Counted from the stretch's first letter, positions 1-6,308 are shown. The stretch: DNA of 6,960 nt from Desulfobacteraceae bacterium (GCA_029857875.1 JAOUGB010000124.1:1-6960), one strand, 5' to 3'. Program-made: numbers and translations. Notes: generated by a model not told the origin, from the sequence alone.

Positions 1-23
1 TTTTGTTTACGATCAATTAGGGT

Positions 24-1052
24 TTAACAAAAATGGAGTATTACGGCCTCGAGTTCTTTTATCGGAATTTGGTCCACAAAGGCATTTCCGATCTCATTGA
101 GCATTACAAAATATATACGGTCTCCTTTTCGTTTTTTATCCTTTTTCAGGGCATCGAGTATCGATTTTCCTTCAGCTTGGATTCTGACAGGAAGCCCGAT
201 CTTCTGAAGCAGTGTTTCAATCCTTTGGGCATCTTTGGACGGAAGATCGCCTCTCTTTACGGAAATTTCCGATGCTACGACCATGCCGGCGCTGACGGCT
301 TCACCGTGAGGAACACCGGTTGTTTTTTCAAAAGCATGCCCGAAGGTGTGTCCAAAATTCAGTTTGCGGCGTTCTCCTTTTTCCAATTCATCCTGGTTTA
401 CAATGGCGGATTTAATGATGATGGAATCATAAACCAGTTTCCCGATGACGTCATTATCAAGTGCTAAAGCTTCTTGATAGTGTCTTTCAAGATAAGCAAA
501 GAGGTTTATATCTCCAATGACGGCATGTTTTACGATCTCTGCCAGGCCGCACAAAACTTCTTTTTCAGGAAGGGTATTCAGAAGATTAAGATCACAGATC
601 ACAAATTCGGGCTGATTGAAAACCCCGATCATATTTTTATAGTCTTTGAAGTTGACGCCGTTTTTGCCGCCAACACTGGCATCGACCTGAGAAAGGAGGG
701 TTGAAGAGACAAAACCGAACCTTACGCCCCGCAAATAGGTTGAAGCAACAAAACCTGCAATATCGCAAACAATGCCGCCGCCGATGCCGACAATGAATGT
801 TGAGCGGTCAGCCCCGACGGTCACCAGTTTTTCATAGATATCCCGGACCGTATCGAGGTTTTTTATTTTCTCGCCGGTGTCAATGGTAATGGCGGGGTGC
901 GGCGGGAAGTCATTCTCATAAAATTGCTTTACATTTTTGTCGGTGATTAAGACCACATTTTTCGATGGTATGTATTTCCTCAGGTTCCGGAGGGTTTCGC
1001 CTACGTGTATGAAGGAATCACCGGTGCTGCCATGAATTTCGAAGGTTTTCAT
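24..1052 (-). CDS. aroB: 3-dehydroquinate synthase
   Basis: Cytosolic enzyme of the shikimate pathway that converts DAHP to 3-dehydroquinate using NAD+ and a divalent metal. The 342-residue product has the usual family length. It shows the glycine-rich NAD-binding motif GIGGGIVCDIAG (residues 89-100), the core segment SSTLLSQVDASVGGKNGVN (116-134), LAEIVKH (170-176) and NFGHTFGHAFE (232-242). By family knowledge the metal ligands should be E172, H235 and H249 (in PHGEAV). The ATG at 1052 is chosen because AGGAG (1063-1059 on the minus strand) lies 6 bases upstream; a TTG one codon earlier would be too close to it. A possible -10 box TATACT lies at 1080-1075, without a convincing -35. The gene diverges from the DAHP synthase fusion, which makes its substrate. 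The gene is complete, with stop TAA at 26-24. Confidence 0.96.
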   Translation of the reverse strand: MKTFEIHGSTGDSFIHVGETLRNLRKYIPSKNVVLITDKNVKQFYENDFPPHPAITIDTGEKIKNLDTVRDIYEKLVTVGADRSTFIVGIGGGIVCDIAGFVASTYLRGVRFGFVSSTLLSQVDASVGGKNGVNFKDYKNMIGVFNQPEFVICDLNLLNTLPEKEVLCGLAEIVKHAVIGDINLFAYLERHYQEALALDNDVIGKLVYDSIIIKSAIVNQDELEKGERRKLNFGHTFGHAFEKTTGVPHGEAVSAGMVVASEISVKRGDLPSKDAQRIETLLQKIGLPVRIQAEGKSILDALKKDKKRKGDRIYFVMLNEIGNAFVDQIPIKELEAVILHFC

Positions 1053-1157
1053 CAAGGGCTCCTGTTTTGTCGATAGTATATTCCTTTATTACCAAAATGC
1101 ATGAAAAGGGCAATAACAAATCGATGTCACTATTTGTGCCGGTTGAGAAAACAGTTC

Positions 1158-1186
1158 TTGACAGATATAAAATAATACATTAGAAA
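1158..1186 (+). promoter_or_regulatory. Putative sigma-70 promoter of the phe leader
   Basis: A perfect -35 box TTGACA (1158-1163) is followed after 17 bases by TAGAAA (1181-1186), a 4-of-6 match to TATAAT, in an AT-rich stretch. Transcription would start near 1193, about 30 bases before the leader-peptide ATG. The site lies in the 170-base gap between the divergent aroB gene and the leader. The -10 assignment is the weaker part. Confidence 0.55.
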
Positions 1187-1222
1187 ACTTAAAATTATTT
1201 TATTTGATGAGGAAGTCGATTG

Positions 1223-1306
1223 ATGAACAAACGTTGCGTTTTTAGATTGGATAATGCCTTTGGGCGCTTCTTTTTTATCTTTAGAAGCGTCCATCCGGAT
1301 CGTTAA
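1223..1306 (+). CDS. Phenylalanine-rich attenuator leader peptide
   Basis: A 27-codon reading frame begins at ATG 1223 and stops at TAA 1304-1306. An AGGA motif (1210-1213) lies 9 bases upstream. Six of the 27 residues are Phe, at positions 7, 13, 16, 17, 18 and 20, giving the cluster FFFIF encoded at 1268-1282. The frame precedes a gene whose product makes phenylalanine, and mutually exclusive hairpins follow it. This is the organisation of the enterobacterial pheL leader, whose ribosome stalls when charged tRNA-Phe is scarce. The peptide itself is expected to have no function beyond that. The Phe cluster lies on and just after the 5' arm of the first hairpin, where a stalled ribosome would prevent it forming. 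The function is inferred from layout; the frame and codons are seen directly. Confidence 0.88.
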   Translation: MNKRCVFRLDNAFGRFFFIFRSVHPDR

Positions 1307-1354
1307 CGCTTCAGGTTAAACACCCCGGATGGACCAGCACCGGTCTGTCCGGGG
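1262..1354 (+). promoter_or_regulatory. Phe attenuator: alternative RNA hairpins
   Basis: Segment 1 (1262-1270) pairs with segment 2 (1284-1292) over 9 bp including one G-U. Segment 2, extended as GTCCATCCGG (1289-1298), instead pairs perfectly over 10 bp with segment 3, CCGGATGGAC (1325-1334). Segment 3 (1323-1335) in turn forms the terminator stem with segment 4 (1342-1354). Pairing 2:3 therefore excludes both 1:2 and 3:4. A ribosome stalled on the Phe codons at 1268-1282 covers segment 1, frees segment 2 and favours the antiterminator. A ribosome reaching the stop codon at 1304 covers segment 2 and favours termination. A secondary match between GAAGCGT (1284-1290) and ACGCTTC (1306-1312) could also form. 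Confidence 0.85.
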
Positions 1355-1366
1355 TTTATTTTTTTT
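1323..1366 (+). terminator. Intrinsic terminator 1 (attenuator, segments 3:4)
   Basis: A 13-bp stem (1323-1335 with 1342-1354, two G-U pairs, 6-base loop) ends in CCGGGG. It is followed by TTTATTTTTTTT (1355-1366). It lies between the leader peptide and the structural gene in the direction of transcription, so it can only serve as a regulated, conditional stop. Confidence 0.9.
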
Positions 1367-1401
1367 AAAAGCCCCGGGAATTGATTCTCGGGGCTTTTTT
1401 T
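1367..1401 (+). terminator. Intrinsic terminator 2 (segments 5:6)
   Basis: Directly behind the first terminator, AAAAGCCCCGGGAA (1367-1380) pairs with 1385-1398 in a 14-bp stem with one G-U and a TTGA loop. The U-run is 1395-1401. It ends only 13 bases before the Shine-Dalgarno sequence of the DAHP synthase fusion gene. CCGGGG of terminator 1 (1349-1354) is complementary to CCCCGG (1372-1377) in the 5' arm of this stem, so segments 4 and 5 could pair when terminator 1 is not formed. Confidence 0.82.
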
Positions 1402-1427
1402 ATGAATTCGCTGAAAGGAGGAATATC

Positions 1428-3305
1428 ATGATTCTCGTGTTGGAGAAGGAGATCACCCAAGACCAGAAGAACAATATCCGAAGTATACTGTTCAGGGAAG
1501 GGTATATTGTTCGTGAAATGTCTGAGGCCGGACAGAACATCATCGGGGCTGTCGGCAAAGGAGATAAAAAGGCCAGTTTTTTTGAAGCGCTTCCCGGTGT
1601 CGCCAAGGTGGTATCGATTTCGACATCTTTCAAACTGGTCAGCCGGCAACTGCATACCGAAAACACCCGGGTCCAGGTGGGTGATGTGGTTGTGGGTGGA
1701 GAGCGTATCACTATTATCGCCGGACCCTGCGCTATCGAGAGCAGGGATCAGGCCATGACCATTGCCAGGGAGGTCAAAAGATACGGAGCCGTTCTGTTTC
1801 GCGGCGGGGCTTTTAAACCCAGAACTTCTCCATATTCGTTTCAGGGCCTTCAGGAAGAGGGGCTTAAAATTCTAGCTGAAGTTCGGGAGGCTACAGGTCT
1901 TGGTGTTGTGACGGAAATTACCTCGCCGGCCCAGGCGGACATGATGATGAAGTATGTTGATGTCGTCCAGGTCGGGGCACGGAACATGCAAAACTTCGAA
2001 CTGCTAAAATGTGTCGGCCGCATTGGAAAACCGGTGGTTCTTAAAAGGGGACTGTCTTCTACCATTGAAGAATGGCTGATGTCGGCGGAGTATATCCTTT
2101 CCGAGGGCAACGACAACGTCATCTTGTGTGAACGGGGAATACGAACTTTTGAACCGTATACACGTAACACCCTCGATCTTTCGGCCATTCCCGTGCTCAA
2201 GACACTCACCCATCTGCCCGTGATCATCGATCCCAGTCATGCCACCGGCATACGGGAGAAAGTCAGCCCCATGGCACGTGCTGCCATCGCTGCCGGTGCA
2301 GACGGATTGATGATAGAGGTGCATCACGATCCGGACCATGCCCTTTCCGACGGGGCCCAGAGCCTTTATCCAAAACAGTTCGGCCAACTGATGCGCGACC
2401 TCTATGTGATTGCACCGGTTGTTGGAAAACAGATCGATTTTGACTATCTGGATAAAGCCAAAGCCGTTGACTATTTAAGTCGAACCAACGGTTCGGGAAT
2501 TCAAAGGGCTGCCTTTTTAGGAGAAATGGGGACATTCAGTCATAAGGCCTGTATGCAGTATTTTGGGACTCAGGTGGCCGGTGTGCCTGCACCGTCATTT
2601 AAGGCGATTTTTGAGACGGTAAAGACCGGGGAGGTCGATTTTGGTGTGGTACCGGTGGAGAATTCTCTCTCAGGGAGCATTCATGAGAACTACGATTTTT
2701 TGCTGGAATACGATTTGAAAATTATCGGCGAAATTAAGCTTCGCATCATCCACCATCTGATTGGTCATCCCGGTGCCAAGCTCGACGGTATCAAGCGGGT
2801 CCTTTCTCCCCCCCTGATTTTTCAACAGTGCCGCCAGTTTCTCGAGCAGCATTCTGACTGGGAACTGGTGCCGGTGAAAGACACCGCCAGTGCGGTAAAA
2901 GAAATCAGTACAACCAAGAATCCGGGCGATGTCGCTATTGCAAGCAAAGAGGCTGCGGATATCTACGGGATGGCGGTCATTGAGGAAGGTATTGAGACCA
3001 ACCCCCGAAACTTCACACGGTTTGTCATTATCGGGGCCCATCCATTGGATAAAGGACCGCGTCGTAAATCGTCTCTCATCTTCTCTACCGGGAATCAGCC
3101 GGGTGCACTTTACGAGGTTTTAAAAATATTTGCCGAAAACAGCATCAATATGGTGAAACTGGAATCTCGTCCCATTCATGGAAAGCCCTGGGAGTACATG
3201 TTTTATGTCGATATCGAGACGGATTCCGAGTCGGAAACCTTTAGACCGGTGCTCGATCAGTTGAACGAAAAAACAGACTATTTTAAAATTTTGGGAAGTT
3301 ATTGA
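1428..3305 (+). CDS. aroF-pheA: DAHP synthase / prephenate dehydratase fusion with ACT domain
   Basis: A 625-residue bifunctional enzyme. Residues 1-66 look like the ferredoxin-like regulatory domain of Thermotoga-type DAHP synthases. Residues about 70-332 are the type Iβ synthase joining PEP and erythrose 4-phosphate: AGPCAIES (98-105), [11 protein letters not shown] (130-140), GARNMQN (183-189), KPVVLKRG (201-208), IIDPSHATG (266-274), with expected metal ligands C101, H271, E297 and D308. A linker (about 335-358) leads to prephenate dehydratase (about 361-536): [22 protein letters not shown] (408-417), NFTRF (528-532). An ACT domain (about 547-625) carries PGALYEVL and the ESRP motif (579-582) associated with Phe binding. 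No chorismate mutase domain is visible. The ATG at 1428 is chosen because AAAGGAGG (1414-1421) lies 6 bases upstream; an in-frame ATG at 1329 lies inside the terminator stem. Control appears to be Phe attenuation plus allostery through the end domains. Confidence 0.95.
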   Translation: MILVLEKEITQDQKNNIRSILFREGYIVREMSEAGQNIIGAVGKGDKKASFFEALPGVAKVVSISTSFKLVSRQLHTENTRVQVGDVVVGGERITIIAGPCAIESRDQAMTIAREVKRYGAVLFRGGAFKPRTSPYSFQGLQEEGLKILAEVREATGLGVVTEITSPAQADMMMKYVDVVQVGARNMQNFELLKCVGRIGKPVVLKRGLSSTIEEWLMSAEYILSEGNDNVILCERGIRTFEPYTRNTLDLSAIPVLKTLTHLPVIIDPSHATGIREKVSPMARAAIAAGADGLMIEVHHDPDHALSDGAQSLYPKQFGQLMRDLYVIAPVVGKQIDFDYLDKAKAVDYLSRTNGSGIQRAAFLGEMGTFSHKACMQYFGTQVAGVPAPSFKAIFETVKTGEVDFGVVPVENSLSGSIHENYDFLLEYDLKIIGEIKLRIIHHLIGHPGAKLDGIKRVLSPPLIFQQCRQFLEQHSDWELVPVKDTASAVKEISTTKNPGDVAIASKEAADIYGMAVIEEGIETNPRNFTRFVIIGAHPLDKGPRRKSSLIFSTGNQPGALYEVLKIFAENSINMVKLESRPIHGKPWEYMFYVDIETDSESETFRPVLDQLNEKTDYFKILGSY

Positions 3306-3307
3306 AA

Positions 3308-3358
3308 CCTAAACTGAGCGTTTCAAATTCGGCAAACTTGACAATCGCTCAATTTAGG
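3308..3358. repeat. Inverted repeat downstream of the fusion gene
   Basis: CCTAAACTGAGCG (3308-3320) and CGCTCAATTTAGG (3346-3358) form a 13-position inverted repeat with one mismatch and a 25-base spacer, starting two bases after the stop codon. No T-run follows on the plus strand, so it is not a standard intrinsic terminator. Parts of the arms recur nearby: TTGAGCG at 3371-3377 and TTTAGG at 3421-3426, both within promoter elements. An operator role is therefore at least as likely as an RNA 3'-end role. Confidence 0.6.
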
Positions 3359-3370
3359 TGAAATCCTTGA

Positions 3371-3399
3371 TTGAGCGTAAACGGAACGGGGAATATAAT
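3371..3399 (+). promoter_or_regulatory. Putative upstream promoter P1 of the 136-residue protein
   Basis: TTGAGC (3371-3376, 4 of 6 to the -35 consensus) is followed after 17 bases by a perfect TATAAT (3394-3399). The -35 box is part of TTGAGCG, which also occurs in the inverted repeat at 3308-3358, so a protein binding that motif could cover this promoter. Confidence 0.5.
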
Positions 3400-3413
3400 T
3401 TTTAAATCCGATG

Positions 3414-3442
3414 TTGACAATTTAGGTGCCGATGGTTAAAAT
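3414..3442 (+). promoter_or_regulatory. Putative main promoter P2 of the 136-residue protein
   Basis: A perfect TTGACA (3414-3419) is followed after 17 bases by TAAAAT (3437-3442, 5 of 6), giving a start near 3449 and a leader of about 50 bases. The spacer contains TTTAGGTG (3421-3428). This is part of the 11-base direct repeat CAATTTAGGTG, seen also at 3350-3360. Confidence 0.65.
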
Positions 3443-3496
3443 TCTTTAAATTTTTGATAGTTATTTTTTATTAATCATCTAAGAAAGGAGATAGGA

Positions 3497-3907
3497 ATGT
3501 TACGAAAAGCGACATATAAACTGCGTGTTACCCGGAGGGAATCTCTTCATGTTCACGATGAGTTCGATCACCAGCTCATGCTTGTTGAATTGGAAGGTAC
3601 ACCGCTTCACTATGAAGTTGGTGTTGCCGGTGAATTTGTTTCCCGCCGCAGTGTCAACTTTCATGACCGCACTGCCGGCAGCGGCCATATGCAGGGGTAT
3701 GCCGTCACCAATTTCCAGTATGGTTCGGTCTACAGCAAGTTTGAAGGTGATCGTGACGGGAAAAGCAAGCTCACCACCGGTACGTGGGAGACCTATAAGG
3801 GAACGGGCAAGCTGGACAACATCAAAGGCAAAGGTACGTTTAAAGTAACCTCAGGGGATCAACCCGGTGAGTTCGTTCTCGACATGGAAGGTAAATATGA
3901 ACTTTAA
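3497..3907 (+). CDS. Conserved-looking protein of unknown function (136 aa)
   Basis: I do not recognise this protein. It is 136 residues long, has no signal peptide, membrane segment or cysteine, and appears cytosolic. AAAGGAG (3484-3490) lies 6 bases before the ATG, and the frame has its own promoters and terminator, so it is very probably a real single-gene unit. The sequence alternates polar and hydrophobic residues. Glycines recur through the C-terminal half, notably TGTWETYKGTGKL (94-106) and IKGKGTFKV (109-117), as in small antiparallel beta-barrels of the lipocalin or allene-oxide-cyclase-like kind. That fold is only an inference from composition. The N-terminal third holds several His and acidic residues (HVHDEFDH, 18-25) that could bind a metal or ligand. 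Its neighbours give no functional hint: aromatic biosynthesis upstream and a convergent acyl-CoA operon downstream. Confidence 0.85.
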   Translation: MLRKATYKLRVTRRESLHVHDEFDHQLMLVELEGTPLHYEVGVAGEFVSRRSVNFHDRTAGSGHMQGYAVTNFQYGSVYSKFEGDRDGKSKLTTGTWETYKGTGKLDNIKGKGTFKVTSGDQPGEFVLDMEGKYEL

Positions 3908-3948
3908 TTAAAAACAGTTGCCGTCGTCAATTTTGAAAGTCAATAAAG

Positions 3949-3975
3949 AAGCCGGACTAATCTCCGGCTTTTTTT
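3949..3975 (+). terminator. Intrinsic terminator of the 136-residue gene, possibly bidirectional
   Basis: AAGCCGGA (3949-3956) pairs perfectly with TCCGGCTT (3963-3970) around a 6-base loop, and a run of seven T follows (3969-3975). It overlaps the stop codon and last codons of the convergent hexapeptide-repeat gene (stop at 3959-3957). On the minus strand the same hairpin is followed by a weaker T-rich tract (TTCTTTATT), so it may end both transcripts. Confidence 0.88.
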
Positions 3976-4478
3976 ATGGCCATATGCTCCTTTGCAAGCT
4001 CAATATAGTGTTCGGCGGTTTGTTTGCGTTTTTCGACGGTTGTTTTCGAAAGTTCCTTTTTTAATTCAGCAGGAATACCGGCCACAAGATGATACGGTTC
4101 GACCACCTGTCCGTGTTTCACCACCGAGCCGGCGGCCACAACAGCGCCGGTTTTGATCCATGCGCCGCTGAGAACAACTGCATTGATGCCGATAAGACAG
4201 TTGTCTTCCACAATACAACCGTGAACAACCGCATTATGTCCCACCGTGACACGCTTTCCGATAACTGCGGGTTTATCATGATCTGTATGTATGGTGCAGT
4301 TATCCTGGATATTGGTGCTTTCGCCGATGGTTATCGGGGCCATATCTCCTCTTAACACCGTGCCATACCAGATGCTGGAATTGTCTTTTATGTTAACATC
4401 TCCAATGACCATGGCTGTCGGCGCGATAAAGACATTGTTTCCAATGATCGGTTTGCGGCCTTTGTGGCTGAGTATCAT
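3957..4478 (-). CDS. Gamma-carbonic-anhydrase-like hexapeptide-repeat protein (YrdA/PaaY/CaiE family)
   Basis: A 173-residue cytosolic protein with a left-handed beta-helix built from hexapeptide repeats (about 10-125) and a C-terminal helix (about 135-168), the usual layout and length of bacterial gamma-CA homologues. Three His at the expected metal positions are present: H64 (in CTIHTDH), H81 and H86 (in VGHNAVVH). The active-site counterparts R43 and D45 (in LRGDM) and N56 and Q58 (in NIQDN) are also there. The acidic loop of archaeal Cam is absent, as in YrdA and PaaY, so carbonic anhydrase activity is uncertain. A CoA-ester hydrolase or accessory role like PaaY is an alternative. GAGGA (4490-4486) lies 7 bases before the ATG. 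The gene starts 21 bases after the stop of the acyl-CoA ligase and should be cotranscribed with it. Confidence 0.92.
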   Translation of the reverse strand: MILSHKGRKPIIGNNVFIAPTAMVIGDVNIKDNSSIWYGTVLRGDMAPITIGESTNIQDNCTIHTDHDKPAVIGKRVTVGHNAVVHGCIVEDNCLIGINAVVLSGAWIKTGAVVAAGSVVKHGQVVEPYHLVAGIPAELKKELSKTTVEKRKQTAEHYIELAKEHMAIKKAGD

Positions 4479-4499
4479 AATTTTATCCTCTAAATCTCG

Positions 4500-6074
4500 C
4501 TACACTTTAAAGCTTTCGGATATCCCTGCATACTTTTTGCGCAGATTCGGCTTTTCTATCTTACCGGTGGGGTTGCGCGGAACATCGCCGAAAATGATCC
4601 TTCGGGGTCTTTTGTATCTGGGAAGCGTCTGACAAAACACATCGATTTCTTCTTCGATGAGTTTCTCACCGGTCTTTACCTGAATAACGGCGGTGGCGAT
4701 TTCACCCAACCGTAGACTGGGAAGGCCAATCACCGCAACATCGTGAATTTTAGGATGTGCCTGTAGAAAATCCTCAATTTCAACGGGATATATGTTTTCC
4801 CCGCCGGTGATGATAACGTCTTTTTTCCGGTCCACCAGCCAGATAAATCCATCCTCATCCTGCCGGGCGACATCTCCTGTTAACAGCCATCCATCGATCA
4901 GAGTTTCACGTGTGGCTTCAGGGTTTTTATAATATTCTTTCATGACACCGGGTCCTTTGACGATCAACTCACCGGGTTGTCCCTTGGCAACAGGATTCAA
5001 TTGATCATCGACAACCTTGATTTCCCAGTCAAAGCCGGGCAGCCCTATGGCGCCGACCTTGTGCATATTTTCCATTCCAAGATGGACGCATCCCGGGCCG
5101 GTGCATTCGGTCAGACCATAGTTGGTATCGTACTGATGATGGGGAAAGATTCTTTTCCATTCCTTGATCAGAGTGGGGGGTACGGGCTGGGCTCCGATAT
5201 GCATCAGTCGCCACTGATCCAGGGCGTAGTCCTTGAGTTTTATTTCTCCGCTTTGGATCGCAAAGAGGATATCAAGCGCCCAGGGAACCAGCAGCCACAC
5301 CACCGTCACTTTTTCATCGGAAATGGCTTCCATGATCCATCTGGGTTTGATTCCCTTGAGGATGACACTCCGGGCCCCGACTATGAAATTTCCGAACCAG
5401 TGCATTTTTGCGCCCGTGTGATACAATGGTGGGATACATAGGAAGTTATCTTCATGGGTCTGGTTATGATGCAGATTTTCCAAGAAACAGGAAAATTCAA
5501 GATTTCTTTGGGTCAAAAGGGTTGCCTTGGGCGTACCTGTGGTACCGGAAGTAAAATACAGCGCTGCTTCATCTGTGATCTTAATTCCAACTTCAGGATT
5601 GATGGGGGGGGCGGCTTCAAGCATGTCCTGATAGGCTATTGCATAAGAGGGGGTTAGTTCCTTCGGGCCGACAAAGATATACGTCTCTACGAAACCGTCC
5701 AGATCTTCTTTTACTGCGTTAATGCGCTCAATAAATTCTTCACCAAAAATGAAAGCCTTGGCTTCTGCGATTTGAGTACAATGTCGGATGGTCTTTGCCA
5801 CAAAACGAAAGTTGAGAGGAACGGCCCAGGCACCGGTGCGAAGGATTCCAAAATAGATGGGCAACCACTCGATACAATTGGTCATCAAATGGACCACCCG
5901 GTCACCTTTTTTAATTCCCCGGGCAATAAGACTCTGGGCCATCTGATTGGCCTGGTCGTCGAATGCTTTCCAAGTGATTTCCTGACGCCGGTTTTTTTCC
6001 GGTTCTCTTTCGATAAGCGCTGTTTCAGACCCATACATACGAGCATTTCGGGCCAGTATCTCTGTAATCAGCAT
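4500..6074 (-). CDS. AMP-forming acyl-CoA synthetase (class I adenylate-forming enzyme)
   Basis: A 524-residue cytosolic enzyme that activates a carboxylic acid with ATP to an acyl-adenylate and then transfers it to CoA. All core motifs are present in order: P-loop YFTSGTTGTPK (173-183), NYGLTECTG (318-326), GWLLTGDVA (395-403), DRKKDVIITGGENIYP (415-430) and PRNPTGKIEK (499-508), whose K505 is the expected adenylation lysine. The large N-terminal domain is about 1-400 and the mobile C-terminal lid about 405-524. The acid substrate cannot be read from sequence; fatty, aromatic or alicyclic acids are all possible. The ATG at 6074 is chosen because AAAGGA (6086-6081 on the minus strand) lies 6 bases upstream. 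A frame extension to a TTG at 6137 adds 21 residues unlike the family and has no clear ribosome site. It is first in a two-gene operon with the gamma-CA-like gene. Confidence 0.94.
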   Translation of the reverse strand: MLITEILARNARMYGSETALIEREPEKNRRQEITWKAFDDQANQMAQSLIARGIKKGDRVVHLMTNCIEWLPIYFGILRTGAWAVPLNFRFVAKTIRHCTQIAEAKAFIFGEEFIERINAVKEDLDGFVETYIFVGPKELTPSYAIAYQDMLEAAPPINPEVGIKITDEAALYFTSGTTGTPKATLLTQRNLEFSCFLENLHHNQTHEDNFLCIPPLYHTGAKMHWFGNFIVGARSVILKGIKPRWIMEAISDEKVTVVWLLVPWALDILFAIQSGEIKLKDYALDQWRLMHIGAQPVPPTLIKEWKRIFPHHQYDTNYGLTECTGPGCVHLGMENMHKVGAIGLPGFDWEIKVVDDQLNPVAKGQPGELIVKGPGVMKEYYKNPEATRETLIDGWLLTGDVARQDEDGFIWLVDRKKDVIITGGENIYPVEIEDFLQAHPKIHDVAVIGLPSLRLGEIATAVIQVKTGEKLIEEEIDVFCQTLPRYKRPRRIIFGDVPRNPTGKIEKPNLRKKYAGISESFKV

Positions 6075-6101
6075 ATATGTTCCTTTCGATTTTTCTCCGA
6101 G

Positions 6102-6130
6102 TGGATATCCAACCCGTGTTAGTTGGTCAA
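6102..6130 (-). promoter_or_regulatory. Weak candidate promoter of the acyl-CoA ligase operon
   Basis: On the minus strand TTGACC (6130-6125) is followed after 17 bases by TATCCA (6107-6102). The -35 matches 5 of 6 positions but the -10 only 3. A small dyad, CCAAC (6109-6113) with GTTGG (6122-6126), lies between the two boxes. If real, transcription would start downstream of the palindromic element at 6137-6280 and leave a short leader. Confidence 0.3.
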
Positions 6131-6136
6131 GATTCA

Positions 6137-6280
6137 AGAAGCCATCTCAAAAAATTCTTTTGGCCCAATCTCTGTGTTGGACCCTCGTCTCAACTCCTCG
6201 GAATACTGGCGTATGCCTGCGGGTTGAAACTCGGCCCCGCCTTGACCTTGGGCCAAAATCCTATTCTTGAGATGGCTTCT
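6137..6280 (-). mobile_element. MITE-like palindromic element, copy 1
   Basis: A 144-base element with 14-bp perfect terminal inverted repeats (AGAAGCCATCTCAA at 6137-6150, its complement at 6267-6280). After a short internal loop a second 10-bp perfect pairing follows (6158-6167 with 6249-6258, TTTTGGCCCA). The centre holds a further hairpin: TCAAC (6190-6194) with GTTGA (6223-6227), and ATAC (6203-6206) with GTAT (6211-6214). Read on the minus strand it aligns along its length with copy 2 at 6493-6640, including CAAGGCG (6244-6238), the ATAC-loop-GTAT centre and the ends. It has no plausible coding frame and no obvious target-site duplication, so it would be a non-autonomous element. The strand given is relative to copy 2 as plus. 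Confidence 0.75.
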
Positions 6281-6308
6281 ATTTGGTTTCTATTCAGAAA
6301 TGTCCCTT

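Noticed and set aside
33..704. Plus-strand open frames opposite aroB (33-467 and 474-704).
   Set aside because: They are antisense to a fully conserved aroB frame, have no recognisable motifs and are shadows of its codon bias.
1329..1427. An upstream in-frame ATG would lengthen the DAHP synthase fusion by 33 residues.
   Set aside because: The ATG lies inside the stem of terminator 1, has no ribosome site, and the added residues do not resemble the family. AAAGGAGG sits 6 bases before ATG 1428.
1365..3041. Several minus-strand frames of 90-127 codons opposite the fusion gene.
   Set aside because: All overlap clearly conserved coding sequence on the other strand, overlap one another in different frames and show no domain.
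3308..3358. Intrinsic terminator for the DAHP synthase fusion gene.
   Set aside because: The stem is reasonable but the 25-base loop is long and no T-run follows. The arm motifs recur in the promoter region, so I list it as an inverted repeat only.
6075..6137. N-terminal extension of the acyl-CoA ligase from a TTG at 6137.
   Set aside because: It has no convincing ribosome site and the residues are unlike the family start. ATG 6074 has AAAGGA at the right distance.
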